From: Skeletonema tropicum
Lineage: Eukaryota; Bacillariophyta; Thalassiosirophyceae; Thalassiosirales; Thalassiosiraceae
Assembly (NCBI GenBank): GCA_037178625.1
Contig: CM074146.1
Location: 1,674,001-1,738,000, forward strand
Direction of reading: 5' to 3'
DNA length: 64,000 nucleotides
Positions 1 to 10,238 of this stretch are shown in pieces. Numbering within the stretch: position 1 is the stretch's first letter; each line of letters begins with the position of its first letter. The notes below the pieces were generated by a model, which did not search any database, was not told the origin of the DNA, and was given only the letters and a program-made list of their open reading frames with translations. Made by a program: the position numbers and the translations under genes.

Positions 1-399
1 TCACCGTCTAATATTGCCTCCATGCTGCCTTCCCTCGGCGGATTTGCCTGCGGCGAGAGCTTCAACATTAACATAATAATCCATAATAACGGTCAGCCAC
101 CGATCGGACGATAGTACGGCTATTAACTTGGTCTATTTCAACGGCGGCAACGGTGATGATGGTTGCCGTGCCTTGAGCGGCGTGGTTGGTGCTGATCAAC
201 CTGTTGACCGGCACTGACTTTCGCATCTGAGTTTGACCACGAGACGGTAAATCCTCTTTATTTTTTTACGTGTTGTCGTCGCGGTGGAGATTTCCCGCCA
301 AAATTCGAGTCATACCCTATTTATTTACCCTTGGACCAACCAGCATACTGCATCAAAGCAATAGCACAAGATACATAACACTTGAAAGATTAGAAGGCA
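1..399. other. No supported gene at the left edge
   Basis: I see no convincing coding region or RNA gene here. Short open frames occur on both strands but show no recognisable domain. A gene beginning on the minus strand near position 80 and leaving the window cannot be excluded or supported. Confidence 0.4.
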
Positions 400-720
400 T
401 CGTGGTGTTATGGTTAACCTTTCTCGTTTTCCAACAATACGAGAAAGTAATTGGCACTAGCCACACTCCTCTTCACAACAATCTCCGCATCATCTCCACC
501 AGTCGAATAGAACGCTCCTCACGACGGCTGAGAGGAAACTCTTCAAAGGCGGAAAAGAACAACAACATGTCACCGTGTAGATGATGGAGAGAGAAAGGTG
601 TATTCTGTGGAGGAGTGAGTGTAAAGCTTGTTTTTGTGGCAGAAACGTGTAAAGATGTATTGTGAATGCCTGTGATGGAATCCACTTCTGAACGTTTCTT
701 ATTAGTCACATGAGCTGTAA
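400..720 (+). pseudogene. LRR gene relic: promoter, signal-peptide end and 3' UTR joined, body deleted
   Basis: Positions 400-450 match the promoter of the intact LRR gene at 8744-10165 (around 8446-8490). Positions about 473-575 match its coding bases 8793-8895, which encode the end of the signal peptide and the following basic segment. Positions about 600-715 match its 3' UTR (10237-10360). The LRR body is missing, and single-base changes break the remaining frame. This is what an internal deletion of a duplicated gene leaves behind. It lies just upstream of the converging MYND copy M1, the same arrangement as the intact pair at 8.7-11.7 kb. Confidence 0.75.
419..447. promoter_or_regulatory. 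Inverted repeat in relic LRR promoter
   Basis: The arms CTTTCTCGT (419-427) and ACGAGAAAG (439-447) are complementary. The corresponding dyad at 8459-8482 has TTTCTCGC/GCGAGAAA, so the two copies differ by a paired, complementary substitution. It may be a protein-binding dyad; its function is unknown. Confidence 0.45.
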
Positions 721-1025
721 ATAATGATAAATATATAAGTTGCTGTCTTTGTATGTGTCAGCTCATCGTAGAATACTTCAATCTACATAAATAATAATAG
801 TCTACTGAAGCATTAAAGTCGAGAGGAGAAGTGATACCTCAATTTGTTTATGATATTGATATTTTCGGACAATATGGTTTCTTTGGGCCCAAACTCAGCG
901 ATTAGGTAAAGATTTTGTCAAGTGTACTTCCTCTCGATCTCGATGCTCACATTATTTCATCTGCGTGGCTTCAAAATTTGCGATAACATCAGCGCTCCAG
1001 TCGCAGCTACGCTTGTGCGTTTTCA

Positions 1026-1891
1026 CTATGACTTCTTTTTAGCCTCGAACTCAGCTGTTGTGGCAACAGCCTGATCACACAGGCCCCTGTGCTCTGCCCA
1101 ATCTTCTTCTTGACATTCCCTCGAACAATAGACTGCACTTCGGCATCGACTGCAATACATTGTTTTGCTGCGTTCCACTTTTCTATTAGGAAGAGTGCAC
1201 TTCTCGTTGCAGCAGAGGCCATCTTTTTGATACACTTTCCTTCTTCGTATTTCTTATTCAAACAGGAACAGGGAATTCTGTGCCGGAAGAATTTTACCAG
1301 TGTGTGTAAATCTGCATCATGACGTTCTTGTAGTTTTGGGAAATGGAATAGAGAATGCTTTTGCTTCAATCTCACTGCGATGTGTTGCTCCATGAACCTA
1401 GCAAACATAGCAACCGCTCGAGCACGTCTATAATCTCCTTCAAGAATAAGCCTCGTTCCTCTGCCCAATAAGCTTGAGACCGCCAATTCCATCTTGGTAG
1501 AATCATTCCACACCTCGGCAATTCATCCCATGTAGCATTTCCAGCATCAACAAGACTTTGCACAACTTGTATGCCTTTATGAGTAGCTTCATCGAATGCT
1601 GCTCTATATGCTTCACTAAATGCTTCTCTAAATGCTTCATTGAAATCATCAATTTCAATACTTGATTCTTTGCCAAAGATTTCAAAGCCGTGCCTGCAAT
1701 GCGTTGTGGTGTCACGTCCCGATGTTGGCAGAAGATTTCCATCCCCGGCCCGCGCCAGCAATTGCTCCTCCTGTGATCGCTCCTCAGTAGCCCTCGTTTG
1801 GTTCTTCTTCTCTTCGTTCCGCCTCCGCCTCCTGCTTGGCCTTGGCTTTGACCGCCTTCCTCGCTTTCCCTTGGTTCCGCTTCCTTCCCAT
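1026..1891 (-). pseudogene. MYND-finger family copy M1 (frameshifted)
   Basis: The start is the family start MGRKRNQG, with the ATG at 1889-1891. All family blocks follow, but spread over three frames. The first frame meets a stop soon after the Lys/Ala-rich tail. The frame then changes again at the V-W-N-D-S block, where one T is missing near 1520. It changes once more just before the MYND finger, where one base of the K-M-G-L-C codons is missing near 1220. The finger itself (C-x4-C, C-x2-C, C-x3-C, H-x3-C) is preserved, ending at the stop at 1026-1028. With at least three shifts it is almost certainly a decayed gene rather than one with introns, because no GT-AG pairs bracket the shifts. 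Confidence 0.85.
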
Positions 1892-2159
1892 GCTAAGATA
1901 TTGTCATCGTCGGTCGGTGCATGTCAAAAAGTGAAAATGAAAGAGGCAAAAATGATGAGGATTGCATTGTGGATTGTGGTTCTCAGCCTACTAACTAGGT
2001 CCATACAAGTATGTGTCCAAAGTACTTATTGGTAAGGAAGGCAATATCTACCAAGTTCTCTTCACTCTCTCGGCTGCTACAGATATCATGCATGCACTCC
2101 TCTTCTTCTGGCCACATTACAATGCCTTGCACTTATTATTATTGAACTAGAAAGGGTGC

Positions 2160-2540
2160 TCTGTTGGTTGGAAAGTATTGTGGATGACCTGCCTGAGTCT
2201 CAGTTTAGTCAGAACTACTGCTCCTTCATTCCCTTTGCCATCTCAATCTCACAATCACACACTTTCCCCGAGCACTGATTCGTTCCTTCTTTCCCTGTTG
2301 AGATACTTGAGATTCGGATCGCTAATGTCAATGCATTTGACGTTTCTAGAGACAGATACCTTTAATTCATATTACAAAACAGATGCTCAAACGTGAGCTT
2401 ACGCTACTAATGGAAACTCATTTATTTATGCGTGACTTAGAGATGAAGAGCAATGCACCAAAGCTGAAGAAAACTATTAGAGACTTACTTCAGAGACTTA
2501 CTTCAGTTGTATTATGTTCAATATTTACATTTCTATTAGA
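2160..2540. repeat. Orphan copy of the ankyrin gene 3' flank
   Basis: This stretch is similar to the sequences lying 3' of the two ankyrin genes (about 3940-4300 and 16450-16785), but no ankyrin coding sequence follows. At about 2540 it runs directly into a copy of the LRR gene 3' flank (2540-2700, similar to 10366-10510). The junction therefore marks a deletion that removed one ankyrin gene and one LRR gene from a duplicated cassette. Confidence 0.65.
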
Positions 2541-2817
2541 TTGAATAGCCGTGATGAATTGCTTCTTGCTGTGTCACCGCTAAACCCCCACTTCAAAATA
2601 TGAACATCTTAGCTCAATCAATTATTGTTGTGATCAAGGAGTAGAGTGGATGAGAAGTGCACGAACCCACCCGAGCATTGACAGAAGTTGGCTGTAAATA
2701 TTCGTGTTTCAGTGCATCGTCGTTGAATACTTTTCTCTAAGTACATATGTAACTGCAGCATTGAAGTGAAGTGTAGATAGTGGATGGCAGCTAAATATGT
2801 TAACGATATTGTGGGCA

Positions 2818-3651
2818 CTAGGAATTCTTTTCGGCTTCATACTCAGTCTTGATGTCGACAATTTCATCGCAATATAGCTTATGCCTGGACAAATCAGCTA
2901 TTTGACATTCACGAGAGCAGTAGGTTACACTTCGGCATCGACTGCAATACATTGTTTTGCTGCGTTCAGTCATTCGATTAGGAAGAGTGCATTGCGGATT
3001 GTAACAAACACCCATCTTGGAGATACGCTTGACTTCTTTGTATTTCTCATCCAAGCAAGAGCAGGGGATGCGGTGCCGGAAGAATTTCACGAGTGTGTGC
3101 ATGTCGGCTTTGGATGTTTCTTCCACTTTCGGCCAGCAAATAAATGCTTGGGTCTTATGCAAGACCGCTGCTGCCCATTGCTCCAAGTACCTAGCAAACA
3201 TAGCAACCTTACGTGCATAATTATAGTTGCCTTCAAGAATAAACTCCGTCCCCCAAAACAAAACGGCTGATATCGCTTGTTTCGTCTTGGTAGGATCATG
3301 CCACACTTCGACATATTTTTCCATCGTAGCATTTTTAGCCTCATTTAGACTGCTCATAGCATGTGCGCCCTTATGAATGGCTTGCTCGAATGCTGATTCA
3401 AATGCTGCCATGAAATCAGTAACTCTCTTTTTATCAAATATTTCAACGCCGTGGTTGCATTTCATTGCGGTGTCACGTCCTATTGTCGGCAAAAGATTTC
3501 CACTACGGGACTGCCGAGTATGAGCTGCTATGAGGTGATCTTCCAGCGGTTCTTCATTCGCCGTCCTCCGATTATTATTCTCTTCTGCCTCCTGCTTAGC
3601 CCTGGCTTTAGCCGCCCTCCTCGCCCTCCCTTGGTTGCGTTTCCTCCCCAT
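2818..3651 (-). CDS. MYND-type zinc-finger protein M2
   Basis: This is an intact 277-aa copy. It begins with the family start M-G-R-K-R-N-Q-G and a Lys/Ala/Arg-rich basic tail (residues 1-25) that could act as a nuclear or nucleolar signal. Next come a variable Glu/Asn-rich linker, C-N-H-G near residue 65, a V-W-H-D-P-T-K block (usually W-N-D-S) and the almost invariant FFRHRIPCSCLDEKYKEVK block (about 188-206). A MYND finger at about 216-261 has all eight ligands. MYND fingers generally bind proline-rich partner peptides. No SET or other catalytic domain is fused, so it is probably an adaptor, but its role is unknown. The start matches M1 and M4. Confidence 0.88.
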   Translation of the reverse strand: MGRKRNQGRARRAAKARAKQEAEENNNRRTANEEPLEDHLIAAHTRQSRSGNLLPTIGRDTAMKCNHGVEIFDKKRVTDFMAAFESAFEQAIHKGAHAMSSLNEAKNATMEKYVEVWHDPTKTKQAISAVLFWGTEFILEGNYNYARKVAMFARYLEQWAAAVLHKTQAFICWPKVEETSKADMHTLVKFFRHRIPCSCLDEKYKEVKRISKMGVCYNPQCTLPNRMTERSKTMYCSRCRSVTYCSRECQIADLSRHKLYCDEIVDIKTEYEAEKNS

Positions 3652-4304
3652 GGTAATGATCTTCGGTCAGGTCGGTGCACGCTAAACTGAAAAGTGGTGG
3701 GTTCCCGTGAGTGGTGGCAAAAATGATGAGATTCTGGATTCTCAACCTACATAAGAGGCTCTAGATACAAGTATGTAAACAAAATACATATTGGTAAGGT
3801 GATCAAGTTATCTATGTACCAAGTACTCTTTATTTACCTTTTGAGTTCTGAGAGGCTTTTCACCATGTTGCAAATTACACAATGGCTTGCACTCTTAAAT
3901 TAATTATTGAAGTGAAAAGGACTGTACTCTTTTTCAGCAACGGCGAGCGAGTGAAAGAAAGTATCATGCATGTCCTGCCTTAGCCTTTTAGTTTTGTCAG
4001 GACTATGGTACTGGTCACAATTTCCTCAACACTGATTCATTCCTTCTTTCCCTTTTGATTTTGAGATAATGATACTAGAAAGTCTAGATCGCCAATGTCA
4101 ATGCATTCGACATCTCTCTAGAGCAGGGTTGCATGTGATTCATACTTAACACAGAACAGATGCTCTCAAATAAGCCTGCACCTGCACACGGCCACGGAAA
4201 CTCATTTATCGGTGCGTGACTTGGATGATGAAGAGCAAAGCACCATTTTAAGTAGAAGAAACAATTAGAGACTTACTTCAGTATGTATTATGTTCAAGTA
4301 TATA
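3652..4304. other. Spacer between M2 and the ankyrin gene
   Basis: No gene is visible. From about 3940 the sequence is similar to the 3' flanks of the other ankyrin copies (2160-2540 and 16450-16785), so it belongs to the duplicated cassette. Confidence 0.5.
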
Positions 4305-5036
4305 TCATGCGGCAGACGAAATCCTTCGTGGCATCTTACGAGGTCTAGTGCTGAGCAAGCAGTTATCACGAGCTGAAGTGAAATCATCATGAACCTGAAA
4401 GTTTTTCATTGCTGTCGTAAAGGACCGTGATTCTCTCTCCATTTTTGCACCCTTGCTTGTTGCAGATTGAAGCAGCTTTACAGTCTGTAACGATGCATCA
4501 CTCATGATGGCATGTTCTAGGGGACTCATCTCTTCATCGTCTTCCAGTGTAGCTGCATGAATTGAGCACGATAGCAAAGCTTTTACAGATTCATGATTCG
4601 GTGCTGGTGGTTGATCGGAAGCATCCTTCTGATCTGCCTGATCTTCAAAGAGCACGCAGGCGCTATCGCATGCAAAGTGCAGTGGGGTCTTTCCCTCGTC
4701 GTCTTGTACATCGCACGCGGCTGGGCAGGCACGTGCAATAAGCCTTACTAACGAGGCAGAGGCCCTGGAACCTGCAGCCACATGAAGAGGTGTCCGACCG
4801 AGACAATCAGTTGCTGCTGGTAAGTGTGGAGATATTCTGATCATCTCATCAACAATGTCCAATGGAGGATTGAAACGAGCAGCGGCGTGAAGGAGGGTCA
4901 TCCCGTTGAGCTCGGAGCACGCCGATATGGCGTCGGAGATGTCACGAAAGAGTGTCGGGTCAGATAGGATCAACCGCATGGTCGCCCAATCTCGGCGGAC
5001 GAGGAGGTCGAGGACGTCACCGATGGAGATGAACAT
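4305..5036 (-). CDS. Ankyrin-repeat protein, cassette copy A
   Basis: This is an intact 243-aa frame. After an N-terminal helix-rich segment (M-F-I-S-I-G-D-V...), ankyrin-type T-L-L-H-A-A-A, T-P-L-H-V-A-A and T-P-L-H-F-A-C motifs occur near residues 48, 83 and 118, and a weaker S-P-L-E-H-A-I unit near 172. The C-terminus is basic. Ankyrin repeats mediate protein binding, and no other domain is seen. It is about 90 percent identical to the copy at 16787-17509, with a 3-codon Ala-Asp-Gln insertion in an acidic loop. Flanking DNA is also duplicated, so the two arose by segmental duplication. Confidence 0.88.
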   Translation of the reverse strand: MFISIGDVLDLLVRRDWATMRLILSDPTLFRDISDAISACSELNGMTLLHAAARFNPPLDIVDEMIRISPHLPAATDCLGRTPLHVAAGSRASASLVRLIARACPAACDVQDDEGKTPLHFACDSACVLFEDQADQKDASDQPPAPNHESVKALLSCSIHAATLEDDEEMSPLEHAIMSDASLQTVKLLQSATSKGAKMERESRSFTTAMKNFQVHDDFTSARDNCLLSTRPRKMPRRISSAA

Positions 5037-6380
5037 GGCAAATGGTTGATATATCTAAGTAATAATGAGAAAGCGTGAGAGAAGTAATCAAAGGATTGAA
5101 CCGCTCTATGTCAGTAAGTTTGTGTGTTGTGTAATGTGTGCGTAGAAATAACTACATATCATAAAAGTGCTGTTGCTGGACTCGGAAGCGCAGCTAGCTG
5201 CTCGCTCGGAAGGTTATCTACAAAATACTTATGGGAGATTTGTGATTTGTGGAAATAATGAGTGAGGAAAGGAACACAGCGAAGGCAAATTCAGAATTGT
5301 TTTGAAGTTCTTTCCCGAAGAATTTGATCAGGCTTCGTATTTACGCGAGAACCGGCTCGCAGTGAAAACCTAGGAAAAGGCGAAAATGTCTATTTATGAC
5401 ATTTATTTTTCCGTGATCTTTGTGTCTTCTGAGACATTTCACAAACTAAAAATGAAAAACTGAAGAGCAAAAATCGTAGGGCTCACGTGGGTTCTAGAGG
5501 GCAGCCCCGGTAAATTGAACTATTTAAATGTGGCCGGACCGATCAGATATTTTTCGGATATATCGGCACCCCCCAGCGGATACTTATGTGGCCATGGGTA
5601 AGCAGAGGCAGTGCTTTTGTTGAAATAAGAGGATCCAGAGATAGAGAGCTATGGTACGCACGGCTAGAGAGGCAACGGTGATGGCTTCATGGATAAGTTG
5701 TTGATCTTCATTTCAGGGTGACTGTCGCGCAGTGTACTTCTTTCCTTATTACACGGAAAAGTGTCTCGAAGACACTCTGCTCGTCGTGTGAACGCATGCG
5801 GCAATCTTGTGATTGTGACACCGAATCAGCTCTTTGTTGTTTTTGTTGCTGATATTGCATGCACACTGCAGCTGAACTGAGGTAGCCTATTGAGAGATTG
5901 TTGTATCTTGTTTAGATACAAGAGAGTCTAATACGATTCCACATCTCAATTCATCGTACACCAAGATTCCAGACCATTCCTTATCGTATTGTGATGGATA
6001 CATTCAATGGTCAAGCATGGCCCCAGCTATCGAACTACTCGGACAGCTAAGTAGTAATAAGCTGTATCTGTATGGTGTCAATGTCATTGTTTACCTAGAA
6101 TCCAGACTGTCAAAGTATTGTGATGGATACGGTCAATGATCAAGCACGATCAGCCCTCGAAATAGTCTTAGAGACAGATGTAGGTGTAATATGATGTTGT
6201 CTGAGTCTCTAGACTATTATTTTTATTCATATTTCCCCCGTGTTCCACAGTGTTTCCAGATACATACATAGAATAACGAATTCCACCTCAAGCTTGCCTC
6301 TGGGGAGAGATAGAGGACAGTATGAGATGATGAGATGGAGACTATGACAACTCGATGCTTACACATTCTGCTGCTCGGCT
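5037..6380. other. Intergenic region upstream of ankyrin copy A
   Basis: I see no gene. The first 350 bases are similar to the upstream region of ankyrin copy B (17510-17890), including a TGTGTCTTCTGAGAC motif, so the promoter was duplicated with the gene. The remainder is AT-rich and featureless to me. Confidence 0.45.
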
Positions 6381-6406
6381 TCAAACTTTGCATGCATGCC
6401 AGAGTT

Positions 6407-6856
6407 TCAGTCGCAACAATACTTGTGCCTGGACCAATCAAAAATTTGGCATTCACGAGAACAATAAGTTACACATCTGCATCGACTGCAATACATTGTT
6501 TTGCTGCGTTCCGTCATTCTATTAGGAAGAGTGCACAGTGTGGGTTGAAGCACATACCCATCTTTGTGATGTGCTTGACTTCTTCGTATTTCTCATCCAA
6601 GCATGAGCAGGGGATGCGATGCCGGAAGAATTTCACGAGAGTGTGCATATCGGCTTGGTACAATTCATTTATTTTTGACCAATTGCTGACAGCTTGAGTT
6701 TGATTCAACTCAACTGCGATGTATTGCTCTAAATATCTCGCAAAAATAAAAGCCGTCTTGGAACGATCATCATAACCCTCCAGAATATCTTGGGTTCCCA
6801 TACCCAATAAGCTTGATATCGCCATTTTCATCTTGGTAGAATCATTCCACACGTCG
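6407..6856 (-). pseudogene. MYND-finger family copy M3 (5'-truncated, frameshifted)
   Basis: Homology begins abruptly at the V-W-N-D-S-T-K block (about 6856), so the start codon, the basic tail and the linker are gone. The FFRHRIPCSCLDEKYEEVK block is present. A frameshift near 6530 separates it from the finger, which then continues in another frame through H-K-Y-C-C-D to a stop at 6407-6409. The sequence upstream of the break belongs to something else: an open plus-strand tail at 6852-6962. Confidence 0.85.
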
Positions 6857-6962
6857 GCGCAACACCTCGCGCCGTAAGACCTCGAAAGGTACTGACGAAC
6901 CTGCTCCTAAGGCTAACAACGTGGGAGGTTCAGAGCATGCTGCTGCTGATGATGCTGCCTAA
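6852..6962 (+). pseudogene. Possible 3'-terminal fragment of an unrelated gene
   Basis: From the exact break of M3, the plus strand reads 36 codons to a TAA: an Arg/Ser/Lys-rich stretch followed by a Pro/Ala and acidic tail ending D-D-A-A. No start codon is present. The composition looks like a disordered protein tail rather than random DNA, but I recognise no family. It may be debris joined to M3 by rearrangement. Confidence 0.3.
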
Positions 6963-7113
6963 TTTATCTTGTTTATGTTTCATTGGGAGTATGGGAGAAA
7001 GGATCTATATTCATGTGTATCACAGCTAGCTATTTATTCCGGGGGAGAAGTTCGTGTCATATCAAGATTATTGATGTTAGACTATGCTCTATGCTAGAGC
7101 CATTATTGTTTAT

Positions 7114-8331
7114 TCAGAAAAGGGAAGAAGAATAGATGATCTCCTCTCCCTTGGCAATATTCCGACTAGCATAATAGTTCAAGTCTCTAGAGTCCTCTAT
7201 GTAAACATTTACCATCCTCCCCCCACCACTGTTAAAGTACGCCCCCGCATCTAATGACGAGCAAATGTAAAACCGGCCAGGCCTGGTGAGCTTTTGAGCA
7301 AATGACCATTGCGCTAGAAGACACGCATCATATGCCGTGGAATTACGAATGAAGGCTTCAAATGTAGATAATTCAAGGAAGAAGAGTCCATTGGCCATAT
7401 AGGAATAGACTAACTCGTCTCGCTCAAAATCCCTCGCTGCAAACATGCCTCGTTGTGTTGTTTGTTTTGGCAGATATGGAACTTGGACGTTGCTATCATG
7501 CAGGAAATCAAAGTAAACACTCCCCTCCGTGGTGTAGAAATCGTAGTCATCGTCAGAAACTGGGGGGTTGAGCTTGGTAGGGGGATCTAAATTGAAGAAT
7601 TTCCAGTATGCTTTTGTGATGTTGTCCCACTTGCCCTGCGGATCATCTACTGTAACGTTTTTGTAATTGTCGCAGTGCAGATCTTCATGAATCTTATCAA
7701 AAGCTCTCATAATAGCGCCTATACTATTGTCGCTACTAGCTGCCTCGCTATTACTATTCCCTCCCGTAGCCGTAGTAGTATCGGCATCGCCACTGTTCCC
7801 ACTTGAATGTGTGTTGCTATCTCCCTCTTCAGCTTCTTCTTGCTTCGATGTTGTCGTTTCCATTGGAGCGGCATCGTCATCTTTTGTTGTTATTTTCTGC
7901 AGCGAATCCTCAACCTCTCTTACCATGTCCGCCAACACTTGTTCTAAAAACTGCGGATAAGCCATCTGAGGGTCCTCATCGTCATCGGCGCCCTCTCCTT
8001 CGCCCATGATATTATCATCCAGATAGTCCCAAAGCAAATCGACGTCAAAATTGGCCATCCGCAGCGACCGCTCAATCGCCGACTTGAGACCCTCATGGAT
8101 GTAATATTGCGACCGCTGCTCTTGCGGCGAGACGAATAAAGAAGCCGAGTCGTTGTCATCCAACGCCTGAAGCATGGCACGGCGTTGCTCCTCGTGACTT
8201 TTGGTGCTGTGAGAAACATACTCATCTTTCTCCGCGGCGTTCTTTGATGAAAGGACGACATTGCCGCACGCAGCCAAGAGGGTGGCAAGGGGCAAGATAT
8301 TGCGACTCATTATAAAAGATGTTGAATTCAT
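7114..8331 (-). CDS. SET-domain-like protein with N-terminal hydrophobic signal
   Basis: This is a 405-aa frame. The second Met (8308-8310) begins M-S-R-N-I-L-P-L-A-T-L-L-A-A-C, a likely signal peptide, and may be the true start (398 aa). Residues about 60-150 are acidic, and 160-205 are Ser/Thr/Asn-rich and probably disordered. The C-terminal third has a SET-like pattern: R-G-M-F-A-A-R-D-F-E-R-D-E-L-V near residue 297, then an A-Y-F-N-S-G-G-G segment and D-L-N-Y-Y-A-S-R-N-I-A-K-G-E-E-I-I-Y at the end. This matches the first and last strands of SET folds (R-G-v-f-A ... a-r-r-d-I-k-k-G-E-E-l). SET enzymes methylate lysines, but substrate and activity are unknown here. It is divergently transcribed from the LRR gene, with about 410 bp between them. 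Confidence 0.65.
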   Translation of the reverse strand: MNSTSFIMSRNILPLATLLAACGNVVLSSKNAAEKDEYVSHSTKSHEEQRRAMLQALDDNDSASLFVSPQEQRSQYYIHEGLKSAIERSLRMANFDVDLLWDYLDDNIMGEGEGADDDEDPQMAYPQFLEQVLADMVREVEDSLQKITTKDDDAAPMETTTSKQEEAEEGDSNTHSSGNSGDADTTTATGGNSNSEAASSDNSIGAIMRAFDKIHEDLHCDNYKNVTVDDPQGKWDNITKAYWKFFNLDPPTKLNPPVSDDDYDFYTTEGSVYFDFLHDSNVQVPYLPKQTTQRGMFAARDFERDELVYSYMANGLFFLELSTFEAFIRNSTAYDACLLAQWSFAQKLTRPGRFYICSSLDAGAYFNSGGGRMVNVYIEDSRDLNYYASRNIAKGEEIIYSSSLF

Positions 8332-8458
8332 TAATTATCATTACATCAGAGCACCAGCATTGTTGTGTTGTCGCTTTTTTCTGAAGGATCCGATGAAACA
8401 GCGTAGAAAAACCGCGAGGGGATAAAAATGAGGAGTGCGCACGACGTTATGGTTACCT

Positions 8459-8482
8459 TTTCTCGCTTCTCTACGCGAGAAA
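8459..8482. promoter_or_regulatory. Dyad between the divergent SET-like and LRR genes
   Basis: The inverted repeat TTTCTCGC (8459-8466) / GCGAGAAA (8475-8482) has an 8-nt spacer. Its counterpart in the relic promoter at 419-447 keeps complementarity despite a base change, which argues that the symmetry matters. It may be a regulatory dyad for either gene. Confidence 0.45.
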
Positions 8483-8743
8483 TGAGAAAGCAGTTTGCAA
8501 CGGCCACTTTTTGCTTTTTGCGCCATCCATCCAGCGATTTGACGCCAAAGAACAAAACGGGTTCATCTACTACATACATAAAAGCGCCTCCTAGCCTCTA
8601 CGCAACAAAGTCCTCATCAGTGGCAGTGGCTCCTACAACTAAGCTGGCTAATTAAAAGTACATATTCCATGGCGACGTAGTTGATACTGGTAGCGGCAGC
8701 TCGAGAAGAAACAAGCAAGCGATATTCAAATCTCTACACAAAT

Positions 8744-10164
8744 ATGAAAACACTTGTCGTCAGCGTGGCGATAGCCGCTCTCCTCTCAGCCAACACAATT
8801 TCCGCATCATCTCCACCATCAGACTATAGCACACGTTCTTCCTCACGACAACTGAGAGGAAACTCCTCAAAGGCGGGAAAAGAAAAACAACATGCCAAGT
8901 TTCAACAAGATAGGAAAAGCAAGGATAGTTATGATGGTGGATATAATGATAAAATTGTGCATAAAGAAGAAGAAGAGGAAGATGAGATAGAAAGTACGGT
9001 GCCTTCATCTCCAGCAGAGGTAGATGAAGAATCGACCACAGGTGCACCGACTACGATAGATGAAGAATCAACCAATGATAAATGCAACATGTCAAACTCA
9101 CAATACGAAACGGCACTACGTCAACTAATCCTCACAATCACACCGCAAGATATACTTGATACAATCACATCTCCACAATCAAAAGCGTTTCATTGGTTGG
9201 CTTACGAGGATGCGATCAGTCCACCTCTTTGTCCACCTTCACTAAATGATAGCAGTGACGAAGATGGTGGGCATGATAGTAAGACTGTGATGCTGCTAGA
9301 ACGGTATGTCATGACTGCATTCTATTACGCCACGAATGGTGACGGTTGGACGGAATGCTCTGCTCCAACAGCAAACAATCATGCCGACAATAACACAACA
9401 ATATCTGATACAATCAACAACTGCACACGAACAATCACCGCTCAAAGTTCGGAGGTGCTAAACTTTGTTATTGAGCAAGCATTTGATGATACAGCTAGTA
9501 CGACGCAACCTCGTCGAAAGATTGGTAGAGAGTCATGGTTGACGGATAGTCCTACTTGTGATTGGGGTGGGCTTGCCTGTGCTTACATCTCCACTAGCAA
9601 TGAGAACGATGGCAATGACGGCTATTACACAATCGATCAAATAGAATTCGAAAATAACAACCTATCCGGAACACTCCTCCCCGAACTCTCCACACTACAA
9701 TCACTCAAATTCCTCATTCTTGAAAAGGGTCACCTCTCTGGATCAATCCCTCCATCGTTTGGTTCGCTTTCCAAACTGCGCGTGCTTGACATGGATTACA
9801 ACCAGCTCACGGGTAGTATTCCAAATGAATTGTATGACTTGACAAAATTGCGTGAGTTGGATTTGAATGACAATCGACTGAGTGGAACAATTGGATCTGA
9901 GATTGGAAATTTGAGCAAGTTGACGTATTTACAAATAGATAATAATGAATTTGAGGGGAGTTTCCCAATGGAGGTTGGTGGCTTGACTGAGTTAGGTTGG
10001 GCGATATTTCATTCTAACCACTTTACTGGGGAAGTGCCAGCAAGTGTTTGTGAGAATAGTGATAGGGCAAGTCCTCCTGGGAAGATTGCACTCTTGACTG
10101 CGGACTGTTTTGAGGGTGGTCCGGTTGCTTGTTCGTGTTGTGATTACTGTGGTGAGGCGGTGTA

Positions 10165-10165
<1 letters not shown>
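8744..10165 (+). CDS. Secreted leucine-rich-repeat protein
   Basis: I chose the ATG at 8744 (473 aa) rather than an earlier in-frame ATG at 8681, because it begins M-K-T-L-V-V-S-V-A-I-A-A-L-L-S, a typical signal peptide with likely cleavage after A-S-A. A Ser/Lys/Glu-rich low-complexity region follows (to about residue 120). Next is an LRR N-cap with the S-P-T-C-D-W-G-G-L-A-C motif, about five L-x-x-L-x-L-x-x-N-x-L-x-G-x-I-P repeats (about 320-440), and a Cys-rich C-cap ending C-S-C-C-D-Y-C. No membrane anchor is seen, so it is probably extracellular. It converges on M4. Relics of the same gene lie at 400-720 and 14417-14733. Confidence 0.88.
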
Positions 10166-10218
<53 letters not shown>

Positions 10219-10238
10219 TGTGTGTGTGTGTGTGTGTG
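10166..10238. repeat. (GA)n(GT)n microsatellite in the LRR 3' UTR
   Basis: A run of GA dinucleotides (about 25 units) is followed by GT dinucleotides (about 11 units), starting just after the LRR stop codon. The relic 3' UTR at 585-630 lacks the run, so it expanded after duplication. Confidence 0.95.
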
